A DNA stretch of 64,000 bases, taken from the NCBI GenBank assembly GCA_022828595.1, contig JAKGHH010000003.1, positions 58,145,759 through 58,209,758 of the forward strand, read 5' to 3'. This document shows, in pieces, positions 22,813 to 34,453 of this stretch (position 1 is the stretch's first letter; each line of letters starts with the position of its first letter). Under the pieces are notes generated by a model. It saw only the letters and a program-made list of their open reading frames with translations, did no database searches and was not told the DNA's origin. Made by a program: the position numbers and the translations under genes. Source of the DNA: Nelumbo lutea. Its lineage: Eukaryota; Streptophyta; Magnoliopsida; Proteales; Nelumbonaceae.

Positions 22813-22923
22813 CTCTATCGCTTGATTAGCTTCCCGACACACGTGATTATAGACAAAATTCTTCATTTGCTCGATTCTTCAATTCCAAACACTCCTCAAT
22901 GATGTTCCGTAGATTTCAGGGAG

Positions 22924-23160
22924 TCAATGAGCCGCTTTAAACAGGATATCACGAGGAAAAGAATTGCCTTCAATGATGATGGAATGGTTTGATAAATTCA
23001 TTGCTAGGTTGTGAGCCTCCCATGTGGCCCATGTTTCTGCCAAGTTAATGGTCGAAGAATCTAAATGGAAAGCTTTATAATCTACCACCTCACCCATAAA
23101 ATTTCTAGTTATGACTGCAATTAAGTACATCCTATTAATTGTTTAACCGGGATGCATTGA
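22924..23160 (-). pseudogene. RNase H-like fragment of a LINE-type element
   Basis: The minus-strand frame reads AVITRNFMGEVVDYKAFHLD, then INLAETWATWEAHNLAMNLS and IIIEGNS. This follows the plan of the plant RNase H-like domain found at the end of L1-type retroelements and in free-standing copies (first strand and turn, then the E-containing helix AExWAxxEAxxLA, then IIxExDS). The last acidic residue is replaced (EGNS for ESDS). Upstream NFNASR is offset by a frameshift. No RT or endonuclease is nearby, so it is an isolated remnant. Confidence 0.55.
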
Positions 23161-23780
23161 AATTTAAATTTTGATAGTACAACTTTTGGAGGTTGCCAAA
23201 CAACATAATTCCTGGGAATCAACTCCACTAGGCTTCAAACTGGTTTCATATAAATGTATATTTGACTTTAAGGAGAAGATAGTTACACAAATATTAGATT
23301 TATTGAACTTGTGGTGCTTAACTGGAAACCATAATTTTTTTATAAATGTGTCGTTTTCCATCATTGTGGTTAAGAAATACTGATTGGTGCCACTAATGAG
23401 TTTTTCCCAATCCATGATGTGTCCTATATTGGTTGTGCATAGGCTGGTTCAATGGCCATAGTTAATTATGGTCTTCACTCTCCACTAATCGAGAGTTTAG
23501 AAGAGATCCTTCTTTCATCAATGGGGCCCACATCCAAATGGTTCACCTTAATTAGATTCCACTCTAATTCAGAAAGCTCTTGTGTTCTCCTCCTCCTAAT
23601 TCCTCATGATGAGATTTGAAGTAAAATATTAAACAAGGAAAGTAGGGCATCTTATAGGTGCTCTATTTTTAATCTTTCCACTTCTCTATTAACTAAGAAA
23701 CCAGTCTCAGACTCCTATAAATAACCCATGACTTTCCCTAATAGTGATCTTTAATATCCAATATCTTCTTTAATTCTTCT

Positions 23781-23826
23781 CTCCTCCTCCTCCTCCTCCT
23801 CCTCCTCTTTCTTCTTCTTCTTCTTC
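23781..23826. repeat. (CTC)n(CTT)n microsatellite
   Basis: A run of CTC triplets passes into CTT triplets over about 46 bases, a pyrimidine-only stretch of the kind common in plant gene leaders. No gene follows that I can support. Confidence 0.85.
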
Positions 23827-26327
23827 GAAACCAAAGAATTAATATGATCATGTGGGTATCAAAATCAAAAAGAAGCCCAAGTGTTGATGGTTTTGATGAT
23901 GACCAGAATATCTGCTTTCAGAGGAGAGCCTCACTTGTTGGTGATTAGCAATTAACGTCGCAGATGGCTCAAAGAGAATAGATATGAGGATGCGCTGAAG
24001 GATATATATAACCTCTAGGCAAGTCTGATGCTTGGCTTTTTTACTTGTGTTGTTCTTTCTTTTCCCTGTTCAACTCTTATATATATATGTATGTGTATTT
24101 CCTTAGTGAGTCTGTATCTCAAGATTGCTTCACTTTAATTTGAAATTAGCACTTGCTCTCTGCTAAACTAGAACTTCTTCATAAAATCAAGTCATTCATG
24201 CATTAAGGATAAAGCTTCAAGCTCAATTGAAGCGTATTCTCCATTTCTGAGACCCTCTGGGCTGTAACTTGCAAGCTCATGCATGATCAATTGAAGTCTA
24301 GCTAGCAAGGGTCCGCAATTAAAGCATCTCTGCTGATATCAAGTCTTGTTTTCTCTGTCGGTGAGTTTGTTTGTGCTTGTAGTTAGTCTGTCCTAAATCC
24401 TAATCCTTATATATATTGATTAATAAAGATTTGAGATTAACAATTCCAAGTCATGACAAAAGCAAAGATAATTAAAAATAAAGTAGTAAAAGAGAAAAAT
24501 ATGGCGCATCGAGGCTTCGTAAATGAACTGAACAGTGATCTACTCCAGCTGGGTTCAAGGTTTTATTACTTCGCCATTGAATTACAGTCCTCAAGATTCA
24601 AATCAGATGAGTTCCAAAGACCATCTAACACGGAACAGTACTGATCAAAATCCAACATTTTGCAATAGAAATATATAAACTACTCTAACAGTACGACCGA
24701 GCAGTGCCACTAAAGCAGTGATCAAAAGCAAGATCTACAAAATATATCACTTGAATTGATCGAACATTTCAAAGTTTGCACTTGGACAGAGAGCAATTAT
24801 TATTCATATATAGGAGGGACCACACAATGGTGTTAGAGAGAGAGAGAGATGATCAGTTCCCCATGGCAAGTTGGATAAACTTTTCCAACTTTCTCTCGTA
24901 GTTCTAATGAATGATCAAGTGTCTCTTTTCTCAATAATCCATATTAACCAACAAAGAATTCTTGTACGGTTCCATATGCTTAAGTAAATAATTCGCTGTC
25001 ATTAGCCCCACATTAGGATAATTAGAATGACATTAATGCAGTAAATTCTGCTGCCTTCCATCAACTTCTTTTGTTCTGATGACCCAAGTTCAAATGAATT
25101 TAACAAGGGCTTGGTTAATTAAAATAAATAAATAATCGTGTATGAGTGCATAAGAAAAAAGTATCTATTACTGATAAATTTACACTTTTCTGTTGGTTTG
25201 TGAGTCATCAAGTACTACTAATGACAAACTCATATACGACTAAATTCTCAACTGGGTAAGTGACAAGTAATTAATACTTAAGTAAACACAAATTGGAGAG
25301 TTTAAAAAGAAAATCTAACTGGAATGAAGGCTTTTTCTGACCCTCTTAAAATAACCTACATTTATTGATTGTTTGATGTGTCAGTACCCCTAGTTCAGAC
25401 ATTGGAGTCATTGCTGATTTGCCTTTAAATAATTTAGATGGTTCACTGTGGATCAGCTCATCAAGAAATTATTTAACTTAAACTCATTTTAGGGAATAAT
25501 GATAATAAAGTTTAATTAGACCAGGAGATTCAAATCTTAGAAAGGGGTTTCATCAATGTTAATGATCCTCTTGTTAAAATTCCCAGGAAGAATTTTGCTG
25601 CTGAAGAGGAATACCAAGCCTAGTTTTAAGAGTGAAAATAGAAACTAATACATGTAAAACCAAGCAGATATGTGGATAGAAATACGATGGATAGACTCAA
25701 GTATTTCAATTAATCTAAAATGTTTTAGTTATTTTTCCCTTTCGGAAAATTTTCAAAATGAAGTATTTCATGCATCTTATTTTCCCTCCTTTTACAGCAA
25801 AAACATTGTATTTGTACCATTTACTTCCAAACTACTCAAGTTTTACACTGATTTTACAGCAAAACAAACGCAACCCAAGTGCCAATAAGCCCGCCTTGTT
25901 CTGACCAATCACAGCACAGCTTTTCTGTAGATGCACTCAGAAATCATGCTTCTGAGGGTTGATCTTGATCGATCGTCAAGCCCACGATATGTGTTGTTGT
26001 TATCACCAAACACCTCTTAATTAATTGTTGGCAGAAATCCACACTCCACACCTCGAACCATATGTACGTGTTGTTGTTCATTTTGATATAATCACAAAGT
26101 TGTAGGAAGAAATCATATTTCCTTTTCATTTGAAGGAAATTAAGTTAATATAATTCCACCTTAAGTTCCAATAACTGTTGGATTTAGGAATACTGACGTT
26201 GTAAATTGTAAAGAGAGATGTAGAACCCATAAAATACAATTTTGCATTTGAGCTTGATTGGATGGATTTAATTTGCCAACAAAAATATATTAAGTGAAAA
26301 AGGAAAAATAATATTGTCAATTAGCAT

Positions 26328-26672
26328 AGGCTGCATTTGGAAGTAATGTAAATCAAGAATTGATGTAAAATTTATATCGGTTTGATTTTGTATGCATTTG
26401 GAATGAAGTGTAATTATGATCGGTGTAAAATTCTACTTTGGTTTAATTTTGCATGCATTTGAATGAAGTGGAGTTTTACATCGACAATCGATGTAAAACC
26501 TCATCGGTCATAAAGTTTTACATTGATAATTGATATAAAACTTTACATTCATCCACCCATCACCTTTTTCAAAAAACAACAATCATTTTCACGGTTCAGT
26601 ATAAAATGTTATCGGTGTATTTTTACACTAATAACGTTTTACACTGATTCTAAACACAGATGTAACTGCCTT
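26328..26672. repeat. AT-rich repeat with recurring TGTAAAA motifs, possible MITE
   Basis: The words GCATTTGGAATGAAGTG and GATGTAAAAC / GTTTTACATCG recur in both orientations. The left GGCTGCATTTGGAAG and right end (complement of TGTAACTGCC) are weakly inverted. There is no clear target duplication. Confidence 0.4.
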
Positions 26673-28339
26673 GTATGTAATTAGCATTCCCTTGTTTGTC
26701 AAGTAATCAATAGCCAACAATCAGAGTTTGAGTAGATGTAATTTGATTCAGGAGATCATCATGTCTTACAGTATAACTAAATATATTTTAACTATTGGGT
26801 TAATTCACTCAAGAAAGAGAGGAAAGAAAAGGGTATCTACTTTTTGTATTAAACATAATATTCATTGTATTCTAAATTAGTTAAATTATGTGAACCAGTG
26901 TAGTTAAACAAGTATCCCTTAATCAAGTGAAGAGAAGGTTTATAATTTGGTTCTTCCTAATTAATTAAAGAAGATAAAATAACTTTCATGCCATGAGCAC
27001 TAAGGATATAATGTTTTAATAAATGAGTGAGCTTTTATTATGTAATGTATTAGCTATACCCTATACCCTATAGAAGGAAGTATATCATCGAACAATTTAA
27101 TTAATTACACCAAGATTGGCTATTTATGTAGCAGAATCATCGGCCATGTGTACTACAAGGGTTCATGTGATTAAGCTTTAATTATTGTCAATTAACAGTA
27201 CATAAGCAACCCATGTCAATGACAATTAATTGTTGGACAGATGCTGAATTATTTAAAAAAAAGGAGGAAAACTGGCAATTAATGAATAATGAAATAATTG
27301 ACACTACAGAAAGGCTAAGGGGCTATTATTTTATGATAGGAGAAACAAGGGTCCTTGTAATTGTAGTACTAATAATTATAGTTCTTTTCTACACTAGACA
27401 AGAAATTAAAACAAGTTTGGTGTCTGGTGGAACCTTTTAAATAAGACCTCTTATGCACTGGGAATTAGATTAATATTCAGCAATCCAATATGTAATTAAA
27501 ATTCTTAATTTGGTTACTGCCTTCTGGAGATCAGTCTGGTCATTCGGAGAAGATGCAGTTGATTCAGAAGTCTGGGTCTCATGGTGGAGTGGACGTCGCT
27601 GTAGGTACCATTGATAGAACGTTTGTAACTGTAAACTATAAAAAGTATTTGCATATATATAATTTACTTCATTGATTAATTAAACTCTTGTCGTTGGATG
27701 ACTGAAAGTACACTTAGAGATCAATAAAATACCCAAATGTTAGAAACATTTAGAGATTTAGATTAATCAATCAAGAAAACCAAGAAATCTTGATTATTGA
27801 GTAATTTGTACAATTGGGTTGATCATGATCGATCGAGTTAGGCTAGCTGTTTCCTAATTTTTGTACTCACTCATTGGCTTTGAATTATCAGATGGTCATC
27901 CACCTCATCAGCACTTTATTTGATTTATAGTACAGTCAGGAACATAAAAATTAATGGTTTATGACTTGTTTGGTGTCTTTCATCAGTTGAATTAAATAAT
28001 TGATGATCCAGACAATTTATGCATAGCCACTCCTACCATTAATTAAGAAAGCTAGCTGAGGGTGATCATGTACTACCCATTTGGCTTTTTGTGTAGAGCC
28101 TTGTACACCACCTAGGCTCTAGTGAGTGCTGCAAGAAAATCCAGTCAAGATCAGATATATATACCTAGATCCAAATTTGATACTTTGGAGGACTCTCAGT
28201 CCATATTCGATCCAATTATAAATGGGATTGATTTCTGATCACTGGTGCTTTGTAAATAAAATATGTAATCCATTCCAATTTTGATGAGTAAATTGAAATT
28301 TTGAAAGGGGTTAATATTTTATTTTAACTTGGGTTAAGT

Positions 28340-28528
28340 TTCTTCCAATCTGACAAAAGAAAATTCAAAGTTGCTGGTATCCCTGGTGCTTTGTGCCTCC
28401 TTTCCTTCAATGCCGACGACTGGGTGGGTATTGGCCAGTTTCAGTTCATCACATCGGCCGTCCCGCTCGGAGATAACAGAAAGGTTATTCCTTGTAGAAT
28501 TAAGTTAAGAGTAGTTCATCTTGTTTGA
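28340..28528 (+). other. Exon-like open frame in duplication copy 1, unknown product
   Basis: I do not recognise this protein. The plus-strand frame ending at TGA 28526-28528 reads VAGIPGALCLLSFNADDWVG and then IGQFQFITSAVPLGDNRK, with coding-like composition unlike the AT-rich surroundings. A possible donor follows (AAG|GTTATT), and AG just before GTTGCT could be an acceptor. It could be an orphan exon or gene fragment. The same frame occurs in copy 2 at 32447-32635. Confidence 0.35.
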
Positions 28529-29464
28529 GCAGTAGATCTTTGTCTCAAAAAAAAAAAAAAAGGACCTAAGCAGGGTGTTGGAACTTCAATGCGCCTGGGT
28601 TTCAAACTTTTCAATTCCCAGTGACCCTTTGGGGCCCTTGAGAAGGCGCTTGATCCATGTTACTGGGGAATTGGGTCCCTTCAACCCTCCCAAAGGTCGT
28701 AATTTAAAATTCCCAGTGACCCTTTAGGGTGGCTTCTTTAGACAATACCCTTCAACCAACAAAGTTTTCAGGTTTTCTTGTCTAAAAATTATTTAAATTC
28801 TGCGCCAGGTTATGGAGTACCTACCCTTCAACTTGTCCAAAACTCCTACCTGCTTACAAATAAAAGACCCGTTTCACCACCTGTGTGCAGTTTGCCTGTT
28901 TTATCTTTCAATTGATTTGGTGTTACACCCCGATCAAATTGTAGCACAGATCCTGAGGAAAGAGTGAAGCCAGGAGTCCTCTCACTTAATGCCCATGTGA
29001 ACCTCCTCCTCTCATTTTTCACTAATGGGGTTATTTATTTTTAATATAAGAAGTCCCAATAAAATATTTTTTATTGAAAACCCCTCCTTTCTTAGGGTCT
29101 GGTTTGGTTCATGGATAGGACCGGAATCAGAATCAGAATCAAAATCCTTTGGAATTGAAATCGGAATCACCTATTCCTTAAATTTGTTTGGTTCAATCAG
29201 GAATTGGAATCAGATTCTGATTGTTGTTGCTTGTTTCATTGGGAATTGGAATCAGAATGAGCTGAAAATTTTTTATTTTGTATTAGTCTATTTATTATTG
29301 CTTTATTTGTACTTAATTATTATTATGATTATTATTTAATAAATAACATCTTTGCTTTTTATTATTAATTTACTTATGTTTTATTATAGTATTATTATTT
29401 TATGAATATTACTAATATTTTATTATTATTGATGATGCGTGTTTCGGTAGTTCCCGACTGGTGG

Positions 29465-29700
29465 TGACTTGGATGCCTAGCTAAACAATCTCTACCTAGA
29501 ATGTGGCTCGGATGCCTAGCTGAATAATCCCTACTTGGAATGTGGCTCGGATGTCTAATTGAACAGTCCCTACCCGGAATGTGGCTTGGATCCCTAGCTG
29601 AACTATCCCTACTTGGAATGTGGTTTGGATGCCTAGTTGAATGGTTCCTAGCTAGAAGGTGGCTCGGACGCCTAGCTGAATGGTGACGACTTGTATAGTT
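29465..29700. repeat. 39-bp tandem repeat in the solo LTR
   Basis: The unit with AATGTGGCTCGGATGCCTAG and CTGAATAATCCCTACTTGG recurs about six times at 39-bp spacing. As 39 is divisible by three, the minus strand stays open (frame 29769-29395) and gives a 13-residue repeat of the type RHPSHIPSRDxSA. It is repeated in duplication copy 2 at 33572-33807. Confidence 0.85.
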
Positions 29701-30262
29701 TAATGGGGCGACCTGCAAGGAAACAATGTTAGAGTGCTTGGGTTGCTTTACCTGGGGTGCACGTTCCAATGCTTAAGTCAGCAAGTTGGAGATTTCTTGA
29801 GAGAGCTAAAAGCAAGATAGAGAGTTGTGAGAGATAAATTACACATCTACCTTCTAAGGTTGGAGGTAAAGCCTTTATATAGGCATTGTTTGGCATGGGC
29901 ATTATGCATAACATCCGAGATATTCGGAAAGACGTGACTAATTGGTCCAAAGACTTCGGAGGTAGTTGTGCACGTAGACCAATCTTTGCGCCTTATTCAG
30001 TTTCCTCTAAAACATTTGGTGTGAGAGTTGACTTCCGAGAGACTCGGGAGTGATGGGATGCATGCAGAGTTGGTGGGTAAGCATGTCTCGTAGGTCGCCA
30101 CCTGGACCTCAATTAGTTTGGCAAGCCCTTGAGGGAGGTCACTCCTTATGTTGAGGTCACTTAAATCGGTACCGACGAGTTACCACAGGTCGGCCCTGGG
30201 CGACGTGTTGCTAGCCGTGTACGTTAAGGTGCTTGAGTTGTAGGCGAGGTTGCGGTCAACAG

Positions 30263-30636
30263 AGGCAAGTCGCCAAGTCGACGACGGAGGTAGGTCGCTA
30301 GGTTGGTAGTAGAGGCGGGTCACTAGGTCGACAACAAAGGCAAGTCGTCAAGTCAAAGACGGAGGCAGGTTGCCAAGTTGGCAGTAGAAGCATGTTGCCA
30401 ATTCGACAACAAAGACAGGTCACTAGATCAACGGCGGAGGCAGGTCGCCAAGTTGGCAGTAGAGGCATGTTGCCAATTCGACAACAGACAGGTCACCAGG
30501 TCGGCAACAAAGGCAAGTCGCCAGGTCAACGGCGGAGGCAGGTCGCCAAGTTGGCAATAGAGGCATGTTGCCAATTCGACAATAAAGACAAGTCACCAGG
30601 TTGGTGGAGGAGGTAGGTCACTAAGTTGGCGAAGGC
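30263..30636. repeat. 25-bp minisatellite in the solo LTR, about 15 units
   Basis: Units such as AGGCAGGTCGCCAAGTTGGC plus AGTAG follow each other in register at 25-bp steps from 30263; one unit near 30463 is a base short. Alternate units resemble each other more (for example those with AGGCATGTTGCCAATTCGAC), so a higher-order doubling took place. Duplication copy 2 retains only three units and nine bases of a fourth. Confidence 0.92.
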
Positions 30637-31029
30637 AAGTAGATCGCCAGCTAGGATTCCATCATTTTGGTTAAGGCAAGTCATCGCCTAGGTGATGCAA
30701 AGGTGTCATCCGGCTATTCTGAGATGCCATATGTCATGATGTTAGTGGAGGGCCAAATCTGCCCTCATCAATTATTATATTTAATAACTAATCTCTTTGT
30801 TTGTTATTATTAATTTATTAATGTTTTATTATTTTATTATTAATATATTATTTTTTATATTTATCTTATTATTTTATTTGGGGGAATTTTTGTCACGAGC
30901 TTTTTACTTCTTGACAAACTCTAGAATGGGAGTCCCATTCCTCTAAGAATGGGAATCGGAATCCTATTCCTACCATACAGACAGTAGGAATTCGATTCCA
31001 AATACCTATTCCTAGAAACCAAATGGACC

Positions 31030-31722
31030 TTAATTTTATTTGATGAAATCTATCATTAAGATCATTGGTTAAGGTGGCGTTTGATAAATTTGAAAAGTTG
31101 TTTGTGTTTGATCAACCTTTCAACATCTGAAATTCTCTAAATTTACTATTTTACCCCTAAAACAAAGTATGTGATAATTTTGAGTTCAACTTTCATTAAA
31201 TCATAAAAATAATTTATTAAATTCAAAATAATATTAAAAAAATACGAGTAAATTATAAAAAAATAAAAAATAATTTATTAAAACAAGAATAAAATTGAAA
31301 AATACATATAAATTTATATTAAAAATAAATTATTAAGAGTTCAAATAATAATGAAAATAGTAATAAAGTCCATGAAACAATGAAAAAAAATATTTAATAA
31401 TTATCAAATTATTAAATTAAAATGATTAAAATATTTAAAAAAAATTATAAAAATTAAAATAAGTAATAAGCAATACAAATAAAAATTAAAAAAAAAATAA
31501 AAGCATTAATATTTAATAAATTTATAAATTAAAAATAAATTTATAATTTGATAATTATTATAAATTATCAAATTGAGATGGCCCGGATCGGAATTGCTTT
31601 CTCCACGGAAGGTTTCACTTCTCAATGGTCCCTAGCATGATCTCCATGTCCATGTCCTATTTTTCTCGCTCTCTTGAAATTGAAAAGATAATCCATTAAT
31701 CCAAAAAACACTCCATCCAACC
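31030..31722. other. Very AT-rich spacer with the left end of a TIR pair
   Basis: It begins with the TAA-flanked terminal motif at 31073-31087 and then runs through about 450 bases of A/T-rich sequence with TTATTAAA-type words. From about 31580 the composition becomes normal and leads into a gene-like leader. Confidence 0.5.
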
Positions 31723-31845
31723 ATGACTTTTAGTTTCAGTTTCTCTCTACCACTCTCCAAACCTTCCCTGTTGCTTCCTTCTCCCTCTCATGAATTCCAC
31801 AGACACAACAACCCAAGCCGTTCAAATCTCCATCAACTCCCCGGG
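31723..31845 (+). pseudogene. Possible first exon of a plastid-targeted protein, cut at the duplication junction
   Basis: From ATG 31723 the frame reads MTFSFSFSLPLSKPSLLLPS, then a basic, serine-rich stretch with HRHNNPSRSN. Serine-rich, hydroxylated and low in acidic residues, it looks like a chloroplast transit peptide. The frame hits the junction at 31845/31846 and then reads duplication sequence to a chance stop at 31911. No downstream exon was found. It may be a captured gene fragment or chance. Confidence 0.35.
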
Positions 31846-34453
31846 GTTAGAAACATTTCGAGATTTAGATTAATCAATCAAGAAAACCAAGAAATCTTGA
31901 TTATTGAGTAATTTGTACAATTGGGTTGATCATGATCGATCGAGTTAGGCTAGCTGTTTCCTAATTTTTGTACTCACTCATTGGCTTTGAATTATCAGAT
32001 GGTCATCCACCTCATCAGCACTTTATTTGATTTATAGTACAGTCAGGAACATAAAAATTAATGGTTTATGACTTGTTTGGTGTCTTTCATCAGTTGAATT
32101 AAATAATTGATGATCCAGACAATTTATGCATAGCCACTCCTACCATTAATTAAGAAAGCTAGCTGAGGGTGATCATGTACTACCCATTTGGCTTTTTGTG
32201 TAGAGCCTTGTACACCACCTAGGCTCTAGTGAGTGCTGCAAGAAAATCCAGTCAAGATCAGATATATATACCTAGATCCAAATTTGATACTTTGGAGGAC
32301 TCTCCGTCCATATTCGATCCAATTATAAATGGGATTGATTTCTGATCACTGGTGCTTTGTAAATAAAATATGTAATCCATTCCAATTTTGATGAGTAAAT
32401 TGAAATTTTGAAAGGGGTTAATATTTTATTTTAACTTGGGTTAAGTTTCTTCCAATCTGACAAAAGAAAATTCAAAGTTGCTGGTATCCCTGGTGCTTTG
32501 TGCCTCCTTTCCTTCAATGCCGACGACTGGGTGGGTATTGGCCAGTTTCAGTTCATCACATCTGCCGTCCCGCTCGGAGATAACAGAAAGGTTATTCCTT
32601 GTAGAATTAAGTTAAGAGTAGTTCATCTTGTTTGAGCAGTAGATCTTTGTCTCAAAAAAAAAAAAAAGGACCTAAGCAGGGTGTTGGAACTTCAATGCGC
32701 CTGGGTTTCAAACTTTTCAATTCCCAGTGACCCTTTGGGGCCCTTGAGAAGGCGCTTGATCCATGTTACTGGGGAATTGGGTCCCTTCAACCCTCCCAAA
32801 GGTCGTAATTTAAAATTCCCAGTGACCCTTTAGGGTGGCTTCTTTAGACAATACCCTTCAACCAACAAAGTTTTCAGGTTTTCTTGTCTAAAAATTATTT
32901 AAATTCTGCGCCAGGTTATGGAGTACCTACCCTTCAACTTGTCCAAAACTCCTACCTGCTTACAAATAAAAGACCCGTTTCACCACCTGTGTGCAGTTTG
33001 CCTGTTTTATCTTTCAATTGATTTGGTGTTACACCCCGATCAAATTGTAGCACAGATCCTGAGGAAAGAGTGAAGCCAGGAGTCCTCTCACTTAATGCCC
33101 ATGTGAACCTCCTCCTCTCATTTTTCACTAATGGGGTTATTTATTTTTAATATAAGAAGTCCCAATAAAATATTTTTTATTGAAAACCCTCTCCTTTCTT
33201 AGGGTCTGGTTTGGTTCATGGATAGGACCGGAATCAGAATCAGAATCAAAATACTCTGGAATTGAAATCGGAATCACCTATTCCTTAAATTTGTTTGGTT
33301 CAATCAGGAATTGGAATCAGATTCTGATTGTTGTTGCTTGTTTCACTGGGAATTGGAATCAGAATGAGCTGAAAATTTTTAATTTTGTATTAGTCTATTT
33401 ATTATTGCTTTATTTGTACTTAATTATTATTATGATTATTATTTAATAAATAACATCTTTGCTTTCTATTATTAATTTACTTATGTTTTATTATAGTATT
33501 ATTATTTTATGAATATTACTAATATTTTATTATTATTGATGATGCGTGTTTCGGTAGTTCCCGACTGGTGGTGACTTGGATGCCTAGCTAAACAATCTCT
33601 ACCTAGAATGTGGCTCGAATGCCTAGCTGAATAATCCCTACTTGGAATGTGGCTCGGATGTCTAATTGAACAGTCCCTACCTGGAATGTGGCTTGGATCC
33701 CTAGCTGAACTATCCCTACTTGGAATGTGGCTTGGATGCCTAGTTGAATGGTTCCTAGCTAGAAGGTGGCTCGGACGCCTAGCTGAATGGTGACGACTTG
33801 TATAGTTTAATGGGGCGACCTGCAAGGAAACAATGTTAGAGTGCCTGGGTTGCTTTACCTGGGGTGCATGTTCCAATGCTTAAGTCAGCAAGTTGGAGAT
33901 TTTTTGAGAGAGCTAAAAGCAAGATAGAGAGTTGTGAGAGATAAATTACACATCTACCTTCTAAGGTTGGAGGTAAAGCCTTTATATAGGCATTGTTTGG
34001 CATGGGCATCATGCATAACATCCGAGATATTCGGGAAGACGTGCCTAATTGGTCCAAAGTCCTCGGAGGTAGTTGTGCACGTAGACCAATCTTTGCGTCT
34101 TATTCAGTTTCATCTAAAACATTTGGTGTGAGAGTTGACTTCCGAGAGACTCGGGAGTGATGGGATGCATGCAGAGTTGGTGGGTAAGCATGTCTCGTAG
34201 GTCGCCACCTGGACCTCAATTAGTTTGGCAAGCCCTTGAGGGAGGTCACTCCTTATGTTGAGGTCACTTAAATCGGTACCGACGAGTTACCACAGGTCGG
34301 CCCTGGGCGACGTGTTCCTAGCCGTGTACGTTAAGGTGCTTGAGTTGTAGGCGAGGTTGCGGTCAACAGAGGCAGGTCGCCAAGTCGACGACGGAGGTAG
34401 GTCGCTAGGTTGGTAGTAGAGGCGGGTCGCTAGGTCGACAACAAAGGCAAGTC
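31846..34453 (+). repeat. 2.6-kb direct duplication, copy 2
   Basis: It is the counterpart of 27739-30346. The left junction is CTCCCCGG|GGTTAGAAAC and the right junction is AGGCAAGTC|CATATCAG, inside the 25-bp minisatellite. The flanks show no target duplication, only one or two bases of shared sequence, so transposition is unlikely and copying during break repair fits better. It includes the exon-like frame at 32447-32635, the MITE arm from 33202 and the solo-LTR part from 33537. Confidence 0.95.

Larger units (their letters stand above)
23161..27738. other. Intergenic DNA without a recognised gene
   Basis: Short open frames exist on both strands but none shows a domain, and none continues through a plausible splice. 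A (CTC)n/(CTT)n run lies at 23781-23826. A repeat-rich segment with recurring TGTAAAAC words lies at 26328-26672. I saw no tRNA or known plant microRNA sequence. Confidence 0.5.
27739..30346 (+). repeat. 2.6-kb direct duplication, copy 1
   Basis: The 2608 bases from GTTAGAAACATTT to AGGCAAGTC recur at 31846-34453 at a constant offset of 4107. Differences are few: scattered substitutions, a 15-A run versus 14 A, and a compensating extra base in CCCTCTCC. Copy 1 runs on without a break at both ends. It contains an exon-like frame, the left arm of a MITE and the first two thirds of the inserted solo LTR. Confidence 0.95.
29430..30770 (-). mobile_element. Solo LTR of a Ty3-type element, 1341 bp
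   Basis: It starts TGATGATGCGTG and ends GCCCTCATCA, and the target duplication ATTAT is exact at 29425-29429 and 30771-30775. There is no internal region, so it is the product of LTR-LTR recombination. The minus strand has a TATATAAAGGC promoter-like motif (complement of about 29872-29884), and its start TGATGAGGGCAGATTTG resembles the E3 LTR start TGATGGAGGATGATTTG, so minus is the likely orientation. It carries two tandem-repeat blocks. Confidence 0.88.
29095..31029. mobile_element. PIF/Harbinger-like MITE split by a solo LTR
   Basis: The ends GGGTCTGGTTTGGTT and (inverted) AACCAAATGGACC are flanked by TTA at 29092-29094 and 31030-31032. Without the solo LTR and its duplication the element would be about 589 bp. 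The arms share GGAATCAGAATC/GATTCC words like those of the element at 37956-38219. A truncated second copy of the left part starts at 33202 inside the duplication. Confidence 0.75.

Noticed and set aside
23750..24450. Possible microRNA precursor or short gene after the CTC/CTT run
   Set aside because: No known plant microRNA sequence was found and no long stem could be traced by eye.
30378..30616. Plus-strand frames with repeated ACCQFDN peptide
   Set aside because: They arise from the 25-bp minisatellite; the period is not a multiple of three and the frame shifts when a unit loses a base.
27739..34453. The two 2.6-kb copies as LTRs of one large element
   Set aside because: They do not begin TG or end CA, have no primer-binding site or target duplication, and their right end falls inside a repeat that continues in copy 1.
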